In this document: piece after piece, positions 1-7,296 of the stretch
How positions within the stretch are numbered: position 1 is the stretch's first letter
How the letters are laid out: the number at the start of each line of letters is the position of its first letter
Source of the DNA: JBFXDW01 sp050180745
GTDB taxonomy: Bacteria > Pseudomonadota > Alphaproteobacteria > UBA9219
Length of the DNA stretch: 9,758 nucleotides
Assembly (NCBI GenBank): GCA_050180745.1
Contig: JBFXDW010000068.1
Location: 1-9,758, forward strand
Reading direction: 5' to 3'
Program-made: the position numbers and the translations under genes
Notes under the pieces: generated by a model
The model's database searches: none
Told to the model about the DNA's origin: nothing
Seen by the model: the letters and a program-made list of their open reading frames with translations, nothing else

Positions 1-90
1 GAGGCTGGGAAAGGCCTTTTTATTGATCGGGCTGCGACAATTCGCCTTGCGGATGAAGAAGAGTTGTTTGTTGTGGGGATGAATGCATAA
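1..90 (+). CDS. lpxI: LpxI C-terminus (UDP-2,3-diacylglucosamine hydrolase), 5' end outside window
   Basis: Only the last 29 codons and the TAA stop are present, in an open frame running from the first base. The peptide contains AGKGLFIDRAATIRLADEEE and then LFVVG. This resembles the usual LpxI (DUF1009 family) C-terminus, where a conserved 'D+...I..AD...L.V.G' pattern closes the catalytic domain. LpxI cleaves UDP-2,3-diacylglucosamine to lipid X (2,3-diacylglucosamine 1-phosphate) and UMP at the cytoplasmic face of the inner membrane. Its product is a substrate of LpxB, and the lpxB start codon lies inside this gene's last codons (8-nt overlap), which supports the call. The fragment is short, so the family assignment leans on context as well as sequence. 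Confidence 0.8.
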   Translation, partial: EAGKGLFIDRAATIRLADEEELFVVGMNA

Positions 91-1249
91 AACACCTCTT
101 ATTTTTCTTGTGGCGGGAGAGGCCTCTGGCGATTATCTTGGAGCGCGGTTGATGGCTGCGCTTAAAGCTAAGACAAGCGACAACGTTCAATTCGTTGGTA
201 TTGGGGGGCCGCGTATGAAGGAGGAAGGATTAGACCTTCTTTTTGATCAAAGCGAACTTTCTCATATGGGGCTTTTTGCGGTGTTGGCTCATTTGCCTCA
301 GATTTTGCGCCGTATTCGTTATACAATTCAGACAATCAAAGAGATGCATCCTGATGCGCTGGTGACGATTGATTCTCCAGATTTTTCTTTTCGTGTGGCC
401 AAGAAGCTCAAAGGACAAGGCATTCCTCTGATCCATTATGTTGCGCCGACAGTTTGGGCGTGGAGACCGAAGCGCGCAAAAAAGATCGCCGCGTTTTTAG
501 ATCATCTTTTAGTACTCTTACCGTTCGAGCCTCCTTATTTCTTGAAAGAGGGCTTGCCATGCACGTTTGTCGGCCATCCGTTGGTAGAGAGCCAAGCAGG
601 ACGAGGGGAGGCCAAGCGGTTCCGGTCTTCATTTGGAATCAAGGCAGAAACGCCTTTGTTGGCGGTCCTTCCTGGTAGCCGTATGAGCGAGATTCATAAA
701 CTCCTTCCCATTTTTCAAGAAACGGTTCTTCGTTTGAAAGATAAAATACCAGATCTTGAAATTGTGGTGCCTGTTGTACCTCATCTAGAAGAAGTCGTCG
801 CGTCGCAACTTGAGGACTGGCCTGTGCGGAGCTATATCACTCGTAATGATCAAGATAAGTATGATGCGTTTGCAGCTTGTCGCGCGGCGCTGGCCTGTTC
901 GGGAACCGTTTCTGTAGAGCTTGCTATGGCAGGCCTGCCGACGATTATCGCGTATAGAGCCAGTGCGTTGACATTCGCGCTTTATCGGCGCTTGATTAAG
1001 ACTCCCTATGCAACGCTCTTGAACATTATGAAAAATGAAGAAGTTATGCCTGAATATATCCAAGATGATTGTTGCGCAGATAAATTAGAAGTTGCTGTGG
1101 GCGATTTGCTTCAAGATGAAAAGGCGCGTCAGCGTCAAAAAGAAGAGCTTCAGGATATAGGGGTCTGGCTGGGTCGAGGACAATTTATTCCATCTGAAAA
1201 AGCCGCAGAGACGGTGCTGGAGGTTATAAATTCTCCTCTTCTTCAATAA
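83..1249 (+). CDS. lpxB: Lipid-A-disaccharide synthase LpxB
   Basis: LpxB is a peripheral inner-membrane glycosyltransferase (GT19). It joins UDP-2,3-diacylglucosamine to lipid X, forming the beta-1,6 disaccharide of lipid A. The 388-aa length matches the family (about 380-390). Visible family signatures are GEASGD at residues 12-17, IDSPDF at 96-101, YVAPTVWAW at 119-127, GHPLVES at 164-170 and LPGSR at 196-200. The C-terminal donor-binding half contains CSGTVSVELAMAGLPTIIAYR, with the ELA..G.P pattern of GT-B enzymes. The ATG at 83 overlaps the upstream lpxI by 8 nt, and the stop overlaps the next ATG (TAATG). Translation is therefore probably coupled across three genes. No frameshift or missing motif is seen. 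Identification is secure. Confidence 0.97.
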   Translation: MHKTPLIFLVAGEASGDYLGARLMAALKAKTSDNVQFVGIGGPRMKEEGLDLLFDQSELSHMGLFAVLAHLPQILRRIRYTIQTIKEMHPDALVTIDSPDFSFRVAKKLKGQGIPLIHYVAPTVWAWRPKRAKKIAAFLDHLLVLLPFEPPYFLKEGLPCTFVGHPLVESQAGRGEAKRFRSSFGIKAETPLLAVLPGSRMSEIHKLLPIFQETVLRLKDKIPDLEIVVPVVPHLEEVVASQLEDWPVRSYITRNDQDKYDAFAACRAALACSGTVSVELAMAGLPTIIAYRASALTFALYRRLIKTPYATLLNIMKNEEVMPEYIQDDCCADKLEVAVGDLLQDEKARQRQKEELQDIGVWLGRGQFIPSEKAAETVLEVINSPLLQ

Positions 1250-1917
1250 TGGTGAGCATGAACGACGATACGCAATCAATAAATACAAAAACACTACCTA
1301 AGATTCGGGGGCGGCGGCTGAAGCCGCGCGATATCAGCAAGGCTGCTCAACATAGTCGTAATTATACGCGGCTTGTAGGGTGGTTGCGCTGGGCTTTGCC
1401 TTTGGTTGTAATTTTGGGACTCGGGCTCTTGGTGCTCTGGCCTTATGTTCGTAGTATGGGGCTGGAAGCGGTGGTAATCCAGAAAGTGCCTAATCTTATG
1501 ATCGAAAAGCTTAATCTTACAGGGTTGGATCATAAGAATCAGCCCTATGCGTTGACGGCTGTTCGTGCGATGCAGGTTGGGAATCTAAAGAATCTGATTG
1601 ATCTTGAGTCACCTAAGGGCGAGCTGACTCTTACCGACGGAGGGTGGCTTTCCGGAGGTGGTGATCATGGCCGGTTTGATCAAAAAGAAGAAAAATTATG
1701 GCTTGGAGGCAATGTCGAGTTTTTTCATGACAAAGGCTATCGCTTTGTTACAGAAGAGATTTTTGTGGATATTAAGAAAAATACCGCATGGACAGACAAA
1801 AAAGCCTCGTTTCAAGGCCCTTTTGGCCGTATTCAGGGCGCTAATTTTCGTGCTCTTGAGGGGGGGGGTACGATCATTTTTGGAGGCCCGGCCAAGGCGC
1901 GTCTCCATATTAAATGA
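1249..1917 (+). CDS. lptC: LPS export ABC transporter periplasmic protein LptC
   Basis: LptC is a bitopic inner-membrane protein that passes LPS from the LptB2FG transporter to the LptA bridge. The 222-aa product has a basic N-terminal cytoplasmic tail, a single membrane anchor at about residues 45-66 (WLRWALPLVVILGLGLLVLW), and a periplasmic part rich in short beta-strand segments. That part includes GLDHKNQPYALTA (92-104) and a 'GNVEFFHDKGYRFVTEE' segment typical of the LptC/OstA beta-jellyroll. It starts in the lpxB stop (TAATG), with no Shine-Dalgarno ahead of it; a second in-frame ATG at 1258 is an alternative start. A run of nine G at 1860-1868 encodes part of LEGGG near the C-terminus. 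LptC is poorly conserved in sequence, so the call rests on architecture plus the downstream lptA and lptB. Confidence 0.88.
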   Translation: MVSMNDDTQSINTKTLPKIRGRRLKPRDISKAAQHSRNYTRLVGWLRWALPLVVILGLGLLVLWPYVRSMGLEAVVIQKVPNLMIEKLNLTGLDHKNQPYALTAVRAMQVGNLKNLIDLESPKGELTLTDGGWLSGGGDHGRFDQKEEKLWLGGNVEFFHDKGYRFVTEEIFVDIKKNTAWTDKKASFQGPFGRIQGANFRALEGGGTIIFGGPAKARLHIK

Positions 1918-1953
1918 CCCTTGGATGTGATGTGGGCTCATATTTATAAGCAG

Positions 1954-2085
1954 GGCTCTGAACTCAGCTACAGAAAAGGTAAACAGAACGTAGGTAGAGA
2001 CAAATCAACAATTAGAGGAAGATAAAAACCACCCTCCCGCAAGGGGAGGGTGGTTTAAACATTTTGTTAACCCGAGTTCGGAGCC
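1954..2085. repeat. Nested inverted-repeat structure between lptC and lptA
   Basis: GGCTCTGAACTC (1954-1965) and GAGTTCGGAGCC (2074-2085) are inverted partners: 12 pairs including one G-T wobble. They bracket the strong hairpin at 2026-2056. The whole unit would fold as a long stem with an internal hairpin. It sits in the 237-bp gap between lptC and lptA, genes that are usually adjacent. It could be a small inserted palindromic element, an RNA structure, or chance pairing around a terminator. Confidence 0.5.
2026..2056. terminator. Strong GC-rich hairpin, possible terminator or palindromic repeat
   Basis: A perfect 13-bp stem: AAACCACCCTCCC (2026-2038), a 5-nt loop, then GGGAGGGTGGTTT (2044-2056). 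The stem ends in A-T pairs, giving three T on the 3' side, and a separate ATTTT follows at 2060-2064. There is no long uninterrupted U-tract, so termination may be partial. If it works it would separate lptC from lptA. Similar ACCCTCCC/GGGAGGGT palindromes also occur as dispersed repeats in alphaproteobacterial genomes, so this may be one of those. Confidence 0.5.
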
Positions 2086-2154
2086 ATGATATTGTGAGGA
2101 TCTTTTTGGTTTGGTAAACCTTCCGTCAATCTTTTACAGACACAATGTTCTATA

Positions 2155-2973
2155 ATGAAACGATCTATACATCTTTTAGGGCTAGCTTTCATTGGTATAG
2201 CTTTTACAGTTGCTTTTGCTCATGCGGCAGAGAGTTCCCTTGATATTTCGGCTTCGGAAAGTCTGGAATGGTATGAAGCTACGGGTCTTTATGTTGCGCG
2301 AGGTGAGGCTCGTGCTGTGCGGGGGGATACGACCATAGAGGCTGATCTTTTGACCGCCCATAAGCGCGATAAGGTGGAGGGACAAAAAAAAGACAAGATA
2401 CAAGAGGGAGTTGCGGGGGACTTGGATTTTCTCACAGCAGAAGGAAATGTTTTTATTCATACCCCCACTCAAAAGATTTTTGGCCAAAAGGGTGTTTATG
2501 ATCTTGATAAGAAGTTGATCAAGATCACGGGCAATAACCTGAAATATATGACTGAGAATGATGTGGTAACAGCGCAAGATTCCTTGGAATATTATGAGGA
2601 TAAGGGTGTTGCCGTAGCGCGGGGGAAGGCTCTGGCGCTGCATGAGGGCAACCGTATTGAGGCCGATATCCTAAGCGCAACCTTCGCTCAAGGGGCCTCC
2701 GGCCAGCGTGAGATGAAAAAAATGATGGCCAAAGGGCATGTTGTTATTATAACAAAGGAAGGCAACGTGGCTCGCAGTGAGCGGGCAGTCTATGATGTTA
2801 AGCGTGATGTTGCTCTTTTGCTGGACGAAGTTAAGCTGAAGCAGGGTGAAACATTACTGGCGGGTGATCGAGCGGAAGTTGATTTTAAGACAGGCCAGAG
2901 TCGCTTGTTGAATGCTGGTGGCGGGCGTGTGCGTGCGTTGTTGTCCTCGAAGAGTGAAGAGAAAGCCAAATAA
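2155..2973 (+). CDS. lptA: LPS export periplasmic bridge protein LptA, two-unit form
   Basis: LptA forms the periplasmic beta-jellyroll bridge carrying LPS from LptC to LptD. The 272-aa product has a signal peptide at about residues 1-24 (hydrophobic run LLGLAFIGIAFTVAFA, cleavage near AHA/A). The mature part holds two similar OstA/LptA-type units. SLEWYEATGLYVARGEA (36-52) with IEADLLTA (61-68) matches SLEYYEDKGVAVARGKA (143-159) with IEADILSA (168-175). TAEGNVFIHT...GVYDLD (94-118) matches MAKGHVVIIT...AVYDVK (191-216). This makes the protein longer than a typical LptA of about 170-200 aa. No clear Shine-Dalgarno precedes the ATG. The stop overlaps the lptB start (TAATG). The family is clear; assignment to LptA and not another OstA-domain protein rests on the adjacent lptB. 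Confidence 0.9.
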   Translation: MKRSIHLLGLAFIGIAFTVAFAHAAESSLDISASESLEWYEATGLYVARGEARAVRGDTTIEADLLTAHKRDKVEGQKKDKIQEGVAGDLDFLTAEGNVFIHTPTQKIFGQKGVYDLDKKLIKITGNNLKYMTENDVVTAQDSLEYYEDKGVAVARGKALALHEGNRIEADILSATFAQGASGQREMKKMMAKGHVVIITKEGNVARSERAVYDVKRDVALLLDEVKLKQGETLLAGDRAEVDFKTGQSRLLNAGGGRVRALLSSKSEEKAK

Positions 2974-3770
2974 TGCATATAGGAAAAATAATACCTTTTT
3001 CGTCTGAATCGAAGCTGGCGCCTCCTGTTGCGAATTTTGAACCGCAAGGACAGGGGCTTGAAGCGGGTCACATCAGCAAACAATACAAAGGCCGTCCTGT
3101 TTTGCGCGATGTGTCTTTACGTCTTCAACGTGGCGAGGTTGTGGGGCTTTTGGGGCCTAATGGTGCTGGGAAAACGACATTCTTTTATCTGCTGACGGGA
3201 CTTATTACGCCGGATACAGGCATCATTATGATGGATGGTTTAGACGTAGCCCAGCTGCCTATGTACAGGCGCGCGCGGTTAGGTCTAAGCTATTTGCCGC
3301 AAGAGGCCTCTATTTTCAGAGGCTTGAGCGTAGAGGACAACATTCGTGCTATTTTGGAAATTATAGAGCCTGACCGCGATACTCGCGAGGGGATGTTGGA
3401 TGAGCTCTTAGTGGAGTTTAGTATCACGCATCTCCGGCGCGCGCCTGCGATTGCGTTATCGGGGGGCGAACGGCGACGGGTCGAGATTGCTCGTGCTTTG
3501 GCGGCGCAACCCCATTTTCTGTTGTTAGATGAACCTTTTGCGGGCATTGATCCGATTGCGTTAGGGGACATTCGTGATCTTGTGGCTCATTTGCGGGGTC
3601 GTGGACTTGGCGTTTTGATTACAGATCATAATGTGCGGGCTACGCTTGAGATTGTTGATCGGGCTTCGATTTTGCATGATGGCCGCGTCTTGATGGAAGG
3701 CTCGCCCAAAGAGATTGTAGCGCATGCGGATGTGCGGCGTGTATATTTGGGTGAAGGGTTTAGAATGTGA
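2973..3770 (+). CDS. lptB: LPS export ABC transporter ATP-binding protein LptB
   Basis: LptB is the cytoplasmic ATPase of the LptB2FG complex that extracts LPS from the inner membrane. The 265-aa sequence contains every ABC ATPase motif: Walker A GPNGAGKTT (61-69), Q-loop Q110 in YLPQEASIFRGLSVEDNI, signature LSGGERRRVEIARAL (162-176), Walker B FLLLDEPFAGIDP (182-194) and the H-loop histidine H219 in ITDHN. The strings LPQEASIFR.L and PFAGIDPIA are characteristic of LptB as opposed to other ABC ATPases. There is an extra N-terminal tail of about 28 residues before the ABC domain, as in several alphaproteobacterial homologues. It starts inside the lptA stop (TAATG) with the usual 1-nt overlap. 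LptF and LptG are not in this window. Confidence 0.96.
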   Translation: MHIGKIIPFSSESKLAPPVANFEPQGQGLEAGHISKQYKGRPVLRDVSLRLQRGEVVGLLGPNGAGKTTFFYLLTGLITPDTGIIMMDGLDVAQLPMYRRARLGLSYLPQEASIFRGLSVEDNIRAILEIIEPDRDTREGMLDELLVEFSITHLRRAPAIALSGGERRRVEIARALAAQPHFLLLDEPFAGIDPIALGDIRDLVAHLRGRGLGVLITDHNVRATLEIVDRASILHDGRVLMEGSPKEIVAHADVRRVYLGEGFRM

Positions 3771-3805
3771 GATTCAGCATTCAGGATTCAGCATTCAGGA
3801 TTCAG
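3771..3805. repeat. Heptamer tandem repeat, left arm (five units)
   Basis: Five consecutive 7-bp units begin at the first base after the lptB stop codon: GATTCAG, CATTCAG, GATTCAG, CATTCAG, GATTCAG, followed by GG. It is the inverted partner of the array at 3905-3932. The two arms can pair over about 30 bp around a spacer of about 100 bp. Confidence 0.93.
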
Positions 3806-3904
3806 GGGGTATTCCGTCATGTTTCTTTCCCAGACTTTATATTCCCTTCTAACAATCACAAGAAATATGTTCAAAAACTAGGAAAAACAGAAACAGGAAG
3901 CGCC

Positions 3905-3932
3905 CTGAATCCTGAATCCTGAATGCTGAATC
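3905..3932. repeat. Heptamer tandem repeat, right arm (four units, inverted)
   Basis: Four 7-bp units, CTGAATC, CTGAATC, CTGAATG and CTGAATC, are the reverse complement of the left-arm units. The array ends six bases before the rpoN ATG, so it occupies the place where a Shine-Dalgarno would lie. The spacer between the arms (3806-3904) contains no open frame of note. Confidence 0.93.
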
Positions 3933-3938
3933 CCGACC

Positions 3939-5300
3939 ATGCGTATCGAACTTAAACAGTCCCAGTCTTTGGTTATGACGCCGCAATTGCAGCAGGCGAT
4001 AAAACTGCTGCAAATGTCTAACCAAGAGCTGCATAGCTTTGTTGCTGAAGAGCTTCAGACGAATCCTCTATTAGAGCGGGTGGAGACGGGACAAAACGAG
4101 TCTCTTCAAAAGGAGCGGGATTCTTCTCCGGCTGAGTCGTTTGATCCGGGCAATCATTCTGGGGGCTCTTATGATCCCTCGCGACCTGATCGGCCCTTGT
4201 CTGAAACGGTAGAGGATAAACCAAGCTTACGGGATCATTTACTCTCTCAGATCCATCTTGATTTCAGTGACCCTGCGGAGCGTATGGCGGCAGTGGCTCT
4301 TTTAGAGATGCTAGATGAGACGGGTTATCTGACAGCGGAAACAACGCTTCTTCGGACTCAGTTGGGACTTTCTGAGGAGGTATTCGAATCGCTGCTGGCA
4401 CGGTTGCAGCGACTTGATCCTCCGGGGATTTTTGCGCGTTCTTTGCGGGAGTGTCTAACGGTGCAGTTGCGCGAAAAGAACCGTTTTGATCCGGCTATGG
4501 CTATTCTGGTTGCGCATCTTGATCTTGTGGCGCGGCATGAGCGCAATCAGCTGATGCGCCTTTGTCAGGTGGATTCTGAAGATTTGGCGGATATGCTAAC
4601 TGAACTGAGGGCGCTAACGCCTAAGCCTGCGCTTAGTTTTGTGGCTGATGTGGTTCAACCTGTTGTGCCGGATGTGTTTTTAAAGCCTATGCCAGGAGGC
4701 GGTTGGCATGTTGAGCTTAACAACGACACCTTGCCGCGTGTGTTGCTCAACGAAGAATTCCATGCCCAGCTTCAAGATGGCGTGCTCTCAAGTACAGATA
4801 AGGCGTATTTGAGTGAGCGTTGGCAGCAGGCAAACTGGCTGATTAAAGCTCTGCGGCAGCGAGCAACAACGGTGCTGAAGGTGGCAAGTGAGATCGTCAA
4901 GCAGCAGGATAAGTTCTTCATTTATGGCATACAGTATCTCAAGCCTTTGGTTCTGAAAGACATTGCGGAAAAAATAGAGATGCATGAATCGACGGTATCT
5001 CGGGCAACGCAGAATAAGTTTATGGCGACGCCGCGCGGAATGTTTGAGCTGAAATATTTCTTTTCAACAGCCCTTCCGACGACGGGTGGAACGGCAAGCG
5101 TTTCGTCTTTGACGGTGCAAGAGCGCATCAAAGAGCTGATAGCGGCAGAAAAGCCGGAAGAGATTCTCTCGGACGATCGCTTGGCCGCGATCCTGAAGCG
5201 AGAGGGCATTCATGTGGCGCGGCGGACAGTTGCTAAATATCGGGAAGCGATGCATATTTCTTCTTCAGCGCAGCGGCGGCGAGAGAAAAAGGGAAGATAG
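3939..5300 (+). CDS. rpoN: RNA polymerase sigma-54 factor RpoN
   Basis: Sigma-54 directs RNA polymerase to -24/-12 promoters and needs an AAA+ activator to open them. The 453-aa product has all regions in order. Region I is at 1-50 (LKQSQSLVMTPQLQQAIKLLQMS, then EELQTNPLLE). A short acidic linker spans about 51-95. The core-binding region holds LDETGYLT (125-132) and RLDPPGIFARSLRECL (158-173). The DNA-binding region has IAEKIEMHESTVSRATQNK (342-360) with FELKYFFS (369-376). The invariant RpoN box ARRTVAKYRE is at 427-436. It is slightly shorter than many homologues (about 480-500), mainly in the linker. No Shine-Dalgarno is visible because the heptamer array abuts the start. The ATG at 3939 is chosen because region I begins within a few residues of it, as in the family. 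The lptB-rpoN order is typical of alphaproteobacteria. Confidence 0.97.
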   Translation: MRIELKQSQSLVMTPQLQQAIKLLQMSNQELHSFVAEELQTNPLLERVETGQNESLQKERDSSPAESFDPGNHSGGSYDPSRPDRPLSETVEDKPSLRDHLLSQIHLDFSDPAERMAAVALLEMLDETGYLTAETTLLRTQLGLSEEVFESLLARLQRLDPPGIFARSLRECLTVQLREKNRFDPAMAILVAHLDLVARHERNQLMRLCQVDSEDLADMLTELRALTPKPALSFVADVVQPVVPDVFLKPMPGGGWHVELNNDTLPRVLLNEEFHAQLQDGVLSSTDKAYLSERWQQANWLIKALRQRATTVLKVASEIVKQQDKFFIYGIQYLKPLVLKDIAEKIEMHESTVSRATQNKFMATPRGMFELKYFFSTALPTTGGTASVSSLTVQERIKELIAAEKPEEILSDDRLAAILKREGIHVARRTVAKYREAMHISSSAQRRREKKGR

Positions 5301-5309
5301 GAGCATTCT

Positions 5310-6524
5310 ATGAACATCATCAACCGATATAAAATGTCTTCTTTTGTGTTTTTTTTGATCTTTGGACTCATTGCAACACTTGGCATGATAAGCGGTGGCG
5401 CGTGGGCAGGCATTACGATTGGGGGCGCTGTTCTTTTGGCAATAAGTGTTGGGCTTGAGGAAGGGCGCTTTGGCGTGCCAGATAAAAACATAAGCCTTTT
5501 TGTCGGCGCGTTTCTTATTATCGGGACGTTATCAGCGTTTATCTCGCCATTTCCGGAAGTTGCTTTTCACACGACCCTAAAGCTGGGGGGCGTGTTTGTG
5601 CCGCTCTTGCTTTTAACGGTGCCTGCAGTTCAAAAAGCGGGAGCCAGATTCATTTCCGAAAATCAAACGGTTCTTAGCTATCTAATGCTTTTGGGGTTGC
5701 TTGTCTTGTTTTGGTTTATGGTGTTTGTAGGCCAGACGGAGGGTGTTGAGAGCATGTCTATGTCTAAAACAAACAGGGCCGTTTCCTATGCTCTGTTGCT
5801 TTCTTTACCTTTTTTAGCGTTAGCGGTGCGGCAAAGGAGTATTGTTGCTGGGGGCATGTTATTGTTGATGGTTGTGGTGCTGGTTTTCACGCGCTCGGCC
5901 ACAACACAACTGGCGCTTCTGGGCGGGGGCGTTATATTTCTTGTGGCGCGGTTTTGGCCTTCTTTGGTGGGGCGGCTGATCGGCGCAGGAATGGTGGCCT
6001 CTTTGGGATGGCCTTTTTTTGCAAGATATCTATTTGATTCATATCAAGGCGTTCTTAGTAAGATTCCTGCGACATTGGCGGCTCGGGTTGAGATTTGGGA
6101 CTATATGTCCTATCGCCTCTCCGAAAGCCCGCTTTTGGGATGCGGCCTTGGGGTGAGCCATAAGCTGGGATGGGTGGAGCCCAACGGATATCTCTATCAA
6201 TTTACTGTTTCGCAGGCGTCTCATCCTCATAATGCCGTGATTCAAAGCTGGGTCGAGCTTGGAGTTGTGGGGCCTGTGTTAGGCGGCGTGGCTTGTTTTT
6301 GGTTGTTGAGCAGGGTCCAAAGTCTGGATTCGTGGCTGAAACCTTATGCATGGGCGGCTCTTGCGTGTGCTTATATCCTGTTGATGGCGGCCTATAGTCT
6401 TTGGACGGATTCCTTATGGGGAGCTTTAGCATTGACAGGGCTTACGTTTAACCTTGTGGAGAAGGTGGAAATTAAACCTTCTTTAAGGTCACGCCCCCAT
6501 TATGGGGAAAGTAAAAAAGCCTAA
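5310..6524 (+). CDS. O-antigen ligase-like polytopic membrane protein (Wzy_C family)
   Basis: A 404-aa, very hydrophobic protein with about ten membrane segments and a large periplasmic loop between about residues 240 and 310. Wzy_C signatures are visible: FTRSATTQLALL (193-204, the 'S+.a.l' helix), RVEIWDYM (259-266), SPLLGCGLG (273-281) and HPHNAVIQSWVELGVVG (305-321). The family includes WaaL, which joins O-antigen to lipid A-core, Wzy O-antigen polymerases, and ligases for other glycans; sequence alone does not separate them. The nearby lpx and lpt genes favour a role in LPS or surface glycan assembly. A good Shine-Dalgarno (GGAG at 5300-5303, six bases before the ATG) supports the start. 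It begins nine bases after the rpoN stop, so the two may be co-transcribed. Confidence 0.85.
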   Translation: MNIINRYKMSSFVFFLIFGLIATLGMISGGAWAGITIGGAVLLAISVGLEEGRFGVPDKNISLFVGAFLIIGTLSAFISPFPEVAFHTTLKLGGVFVPLLLLTVPAVQKAGARFISENQTVLSYLMLLGLLVLFWFMVFVGQTEGVESMSMSKTNRAVSYALLLSLPFLALAVRQRSIVAGGMLLLMVVVLVFTRSATTQLALLGGGVIFLVARFWPSLVGRLIGAGMVASLGWPFFARYLFDSYQGVLSKIPATLAARVEIWDYMSYRLSESPLLGCGLGVSHKLGWVEPNGYLYQFTVSQASHPHNAVIQSWVELGVVGPVLGGVACFWLLSRVQSLDSWLKPYAWAALACAYILLMAAYSLWTDSLWGALALTGLTFNLVEKVEIKPSLRSRPHYGESKKA

Positions 6525-6599
6525 AAAAATATGGCCTGAAAAGGCATAACGCGCTAAGAAGAGACACGCGTGATTTATCTTTGGTAAGGGAGCAAACAA

Positions 6600-7280
6600 A
6601 TGATCCGGAACAGGAAATGGGGCCTCAATTTTTTTGCATTGGGTGCGATGTTTCTTTTTCTGTCGCTGACGGGCGGTTTTATGGCCCCTGTGGCTTATGC
6701 GGAGACGGATATTTGCTGTGATCCCGAGGTGAATTCTAATTGTGCTGAGGTGGGTGGGGTGATTCAGGCCATGAAGGATTCCCGTGATGATGCGATAGCT
6801 AAAGAGGTGGAGGCAGATACAACGGCACGTGAACAAACGCGGCAAAATGTCATAAAAAGCAAGATGAAAGAATATTTGGGTGGTTTTGGAACTAAATATT
6901 GTTTTTCCACGCGGTATGGCGCTTTTTTTTCAAGCATATTGTCTGCTTTGGGAGATCCGCTTAATCTTCTTAGCGCTATCATTTCACAAGTCGCTACACA
7001 GATTATGAATGCGGCGTGTGATTTGGCGACAGATACGCTTAATAACCTCTTGAACAGTATTTGTATTCCGCTGCCGACATTAAATTTGGATAAATTTTCT
7101 TTGGATGGAGGGAGCGTAACTTATTGTGATGGGATCTCGCCAGCTGATTATATCGAGTTTGTACGTCGTCCGATTAATAAGGATTGGATTCCAAAGATTC
7201 CAACAGCGGAAGAAATTTTCCCGCAAACACCTGGCTTGCGTTGGCTTTCCGACAAGGCCAAGGCAGAACAGAATCAATGA
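6600..7280 (+). CDS. Exported cysteine-rich protein of unknown function (226 aa)
   Basis: No family is recognised. The start is supported by AAGGGAG (6586-6592), seven bases before the ATG. A signal peptide is evident: basic MIRNRKWG, hydrophobic FFALGAMFLFLSLTGGF, likely cleavage after VAYA (residue 34). The mature part has seven cysteines: C39-C40 pair, C48, C101, C140, C155 and C176. It has a charged, probably helical stretch at about 55-92, a moderately hydrophobic segment at about 108-155 (FFSSILSALGDPLNLLSAII then ATQIMNAACDLATDTLNNLL), and a proline-rich C-terminus. The next gene starts 16 bases after its stop and also encodes an exported cysteine-rich protein, so the two are probably one operon and may act together. 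Disulphide formation in the periplasm or at the surface is inferred from the cysteines. It is not similar to the LPS proteins upstream. Confidence 0.85.
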   Translation: MIRNRKWGLNFFALGAMFLFLSLTGGFMAPVAYAETDICCDPEVNSNCAEVGGVIQAMKDSRDDAIAKEVEADTTAREQTRQNVIKSKMKEYLGGFGTKYCFSTRYGAFFSSILSALGDPLNLLSAIISQVATQIMNAACDLATDTLNNLLNSICIPLPTLNLDKFSLDGGSVTYCDGISPADYIEFVRRPINKDWIPKIPTAEEIFPQTPGLRWLSDKAKAEQNQ

Positions 7281-7296
7281 CGAGTGAGGTGTTAGC

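Noticed and set aside
1930..2025. Possible 31-codon gene in the lptC-lptA gap
   Set aside because: There is an ATG and an open frame but no ribosome binding site, and it overlaps the left arm of the inverted repeat. The peptide shows no features that distinguish it from chance.
2128..2156. TATAAT at 2151-2156 as a promoter -10 box for lptA
   Set aside because: The hexamer overlaps the lptA start codon. The only reasonable -35 (TTTACA at 2133-2138) is just 12 bp away, too close, and transcription would start inside the gene.
2182..2643. Open frame of 153 codons on the - strand
   Set aside because: It is antisense to lptA, whose signal peptide and repeated OstA motifs are clear. No family features are seen in the antisense product.
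3771..3932. CRISPR array
   Set aside because: The units are 7-bp contiguous tandem repeats without spacers and are inverted between the two arms, unlike CRISPR repeats separated by unique spacers.
6489..6845. Open frame of 118 codons on the - strand across the 6525-6599 gap
   Set aside because: It is antisense to the start of the 226-aa gene, which has a strong ribosome binding site and signal peptide. The antisense product is histidine- and arginine-rich without a recognisable pattern.
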